Below, one piece after another: positions 62,357 to 64,000 of a stretch of 64,000 nt of DNA (position 1 is its first letter; each line of letters starts with the position of its first letter). A program made the position numbers and the translations under genes. The stretch comes from Inia geoffrensis (lineage: Eukaryota; Chordata; Mammalia; Artiodactyla; Iniidae): NCBI GenBank assembly GCA_036417435.1, contig CM070910.1, positions 74,446,784-74,510,783 on the forward strand, given 5' to 3'. The notes under the pieces are model-generated. The model saw only the letters and a list, made by a program, of their open reading frames with translations. It was not told the DNA's origin and made no database searches.

Positions 62357-62428
62357 TTGGCCAAAAAGGGCGTATGCGTTTTTTCCTGAATATATTCAGG
62401 AAAAAACGCATACGCCCTTTTTGGCCAA
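62357..62428. repeat. palindrome of M36
   Basis: Perfect 72-bp palindrome, although the rest of the monomer is type B and type B copies M30, M32 and M34 carry CATACTCCC. Confidence 0.97.
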
Positions 62429-63312
62429 CCAAGCAAGCCTGCAATGGAAATCCGCACTACAAGGAAGTCTCACTTCCCACCGATCAAAAGGGTCCTCCGA
62501 AAAAAATGTAAAATCCAGAGAGGCAGGACAGGCCATGGAGAACCGGCAGCCTTGTTATGTTCATGGGCGGGATGTAAATTGCCAACAGCCACTCTGGAGA
62601 AGTGGATGGTGTTTCCTGGAACAAAGAAAAAACCAAGCTAGAGAGCCTAGGGCACTTCCACTTATGGTGCTATAGATTCGGAAAATTTAAATGAAAAAGA
62701 CAGAGCCACACCAAAGTTTGGGGCTGCTCTGTGTACGGGAACCTTGACTATGGTACAATTTCAATAGCCCAGAAAGAGAAAAATGGATATAGAAGTTGTG
62801 GTACATCCTTACAATGGAATATCACTCAACAATGAAATCAATGGCCACAGACCAGTAGCAGCATAATGAGTGGATTTAGTTACGATGATTCTAAGTGAAA
62901 TAAGTCACACAGAAAAAGAAACATCATAAGATATCACTAATACCGGGAATGGAAACAAGACTACGCATGAACTGCATTTCAAAACACAACAGAGTCTCAC
63001 ATTTACAAAGGAAATTTATGCTTTCTTAAGGTCAAAGGAGAGTGGGGAGGCTGCATAAAACCAGAGATTGACATTAGGACAGATACCATTCCATAAGCCA
63101 AATATATATTAGGCAAGACCTACTCCTCGCTCAACCAAATGGACTCAACACCCCGTATTCCATACCTAGGAATATAGCTGACTGTGAAGAAACTTAAAAC
63201 CCATACATTTATAGGTCCCCATAAGAAAATCACTTGTGTACAGCAGCATACACACAGCAGTGTAAATAAGTTAAATCCCCTTATAAAAATAAATTTGAAA
63301 AAGAAAGCACAA
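62429..63312 (+). mobile_element. L1 3'-end fragment in M36
   Basis: Full M30/M34 marker set from GGTCCTCC (62491) onward. Confidence 0.85.
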
Positions 63313-64000
63313 GGACTGTGAAATAGAAATTCTTAAATAAGTCCTTGAGAGCTTGCGAGAAATCTTGGATTTACCACCTCTACATCACCAGCTGTGGGAG
63401 AGATAAGGCTGGACAGTTGGGACTGATACTATTGGTGAGGGAATGCAGACCCTCTGAGGTAATGGTGCATGATTCCCATTCCACGGGTCCCAAATCTCCA
63501 CGTTTAAGGGACTTATCCTTCAGCTAAAATATGCATGGAAAACCCAGAATATGGTCCACGAAGTGATCAGGCAAAGTTTCTAAAATTCATCGCCATTTTC
63601 CCCCCCTGTTACTCGAGTTCGCCTTTCCAGATGTGATATTAACATTCTCCCCAATTCGAGAGTCAGTGCCTTTGACCTCTTGCTTGGCACAGTTTGCAAT
63701 TTCTGTGGAAGATGAGCAGGAATAAGGAGAACCAATGAGCGGCTAACTCGATGTGTTTGGACGGGAACATTGAACGATGATTTCCCTACAGTAAGAAGAA
63801 TTCACCAAAGGCTCAGCGTGCTATGCCGGCACGAGATTAGGGCCTGAAGCAATTATTCGGGTTTGCGGTCAGCTCACAAGAAAGCGAGTTGAGAAAAGGA
63901 GATTTTTGGCACTGTAACTCACAATGCTGCGGAGTTCCAAATGACCCCTATCATCCAAAAATTTATTGAAGGAAGACTGTGAAGAGGACTTGAACACGAC

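Larger units (their letters stand above)
1..64000 (+). repeat. L1-derived satellite DNA array, unit about 1,736 bp
   Basis: The same unit of about 1,736 bp repeats in one orientation from the first base to the last, with no inversion, gap or foreign insertion. Palindrome starts lie 1,730 to 1,737 bp apart, and the length differences trace to a few indels (C-tract length, a 4-bp GAGA deletion, single-base losses). Monomers look nearly identical by eye and differ at scattered positions, as expected of a satellite kept uniform by unequal crossover and conversion. Each unit holds a 72-bp palindrome, an 884-bp L1 3' fragment and about 780 bp of unrecognised sequence. Unit length and L1 content fit the common cetacean satellite as I remember it; that identification is inference. 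Strand is given in the L1 sense direction. Confidence 0.98.
50216..64000 (+). repeat. higher-order repeat: alternating monomers M29-M36
   Basis: Even-numbered monomers M30, M32, M34 and M36 share TATGTTCATGG, GGTCCTCC and CATCCTTAC, with palindrome starts 3,466, 3,471 and 3,468 bp apart. Odd-numbered M29, M31 and M33 share GAAGGAATT and TTTTTATCAC near their ends. M35 breaks the pattern. Confidence 0.8.
62357..64000 (+). repeat. satellite monomer M36 (3'-truncated by window)
   Basis: 1,644 bp visible. GAGA loss and the M27/M34 end set are present. The unit runs off the window inside its non-L1 part. Confidence 0.95.

Noticed and set aside
1..64000. CRISPR array or bacterial mobile-element repeats
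   Set aside because: The period is 1.7 kb with no short repeat and spacer pattern, no cas-like genes, and L1 content that points to a mammal.
1..64000. Telomeric or simple-sequence blocks, rDNA, or an inserted younger transposon
   Set aside because: I saw no TTAGGG runs, no rRNA-like sequence, and no monomer longer than 1,738 bp, so nothing has inserted.

Overview
The whole 64 kb window is one uninterrupted head-to-tail satellite array. A single unit of about 1,736 bp (range 1,730 to 1,738) fills it end to end: 35 complete monomers, numbered M1 to M35 here, plus truncated monomers M0 and M36 at the edges. I see no unique sequence, no functional protein-coding gene, no RNA gene, no CRISPR array and no telomeric repeat. 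The long conserved reading frames exist because the same sequence recurs in every unit.

Every monomer has the same three-part layout, counted from the palindrome start. (1) Offsets 1-72 are a 72-bp palindrome with two 36-bp arms and no spacer. It is perfect in 26 of 36 copies. (2) Offsets 73-956 are a decayed 3' end of a LINE-1 (L1) retrotransposon in sense orientation: a frameshifted relic of the ORF2 C-terminus, then the L1 3' UTR and an A-rich tail with AATAAA. (3) Offsets 957-1736 are about 780 bp of sequence whose origin I do not recognise, with a short C-tract of variable length.

Organism: this is mammalian heterochromatin. The L1 tail resembles the cetartiodactyl L1 3' end. An L1-derived satellite unit near 1.74 kb fits what I recall of the common cetacean satellite (about 1.74 to 1.76 kb in most whales, about 1.58 kb in delphinids; reported by Arnason and colleagues, with the L1 origin reported by Kapitonov, Holmquist and Jurka). 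A whale or porpoise outside Delphinidae is my best guess; this is from memory and unchecked.

Large-scale order: neighbouring monomers differ by scattered substitutions and small indels, and shared rare variants show nested higher-order repeats. M0-M7 contain a duplicated block whose register shifts from five monomers to four inside M6. M12-M14 and M15-M17 are a tandem trimer duplication (exact step 5,206 bp). M11-M13 recur as M19-M21 (step 13,884 bp). M21-M22 recur as M23-M24 (step 3,468 bp). M29-M36 alternate between two monomer types. M6, M18 and M36 look like recombinant monomers with mappable breakpoints. The array therefore reads as a record of unequal crossover and conversion. The palindrome is the most striking structural element.
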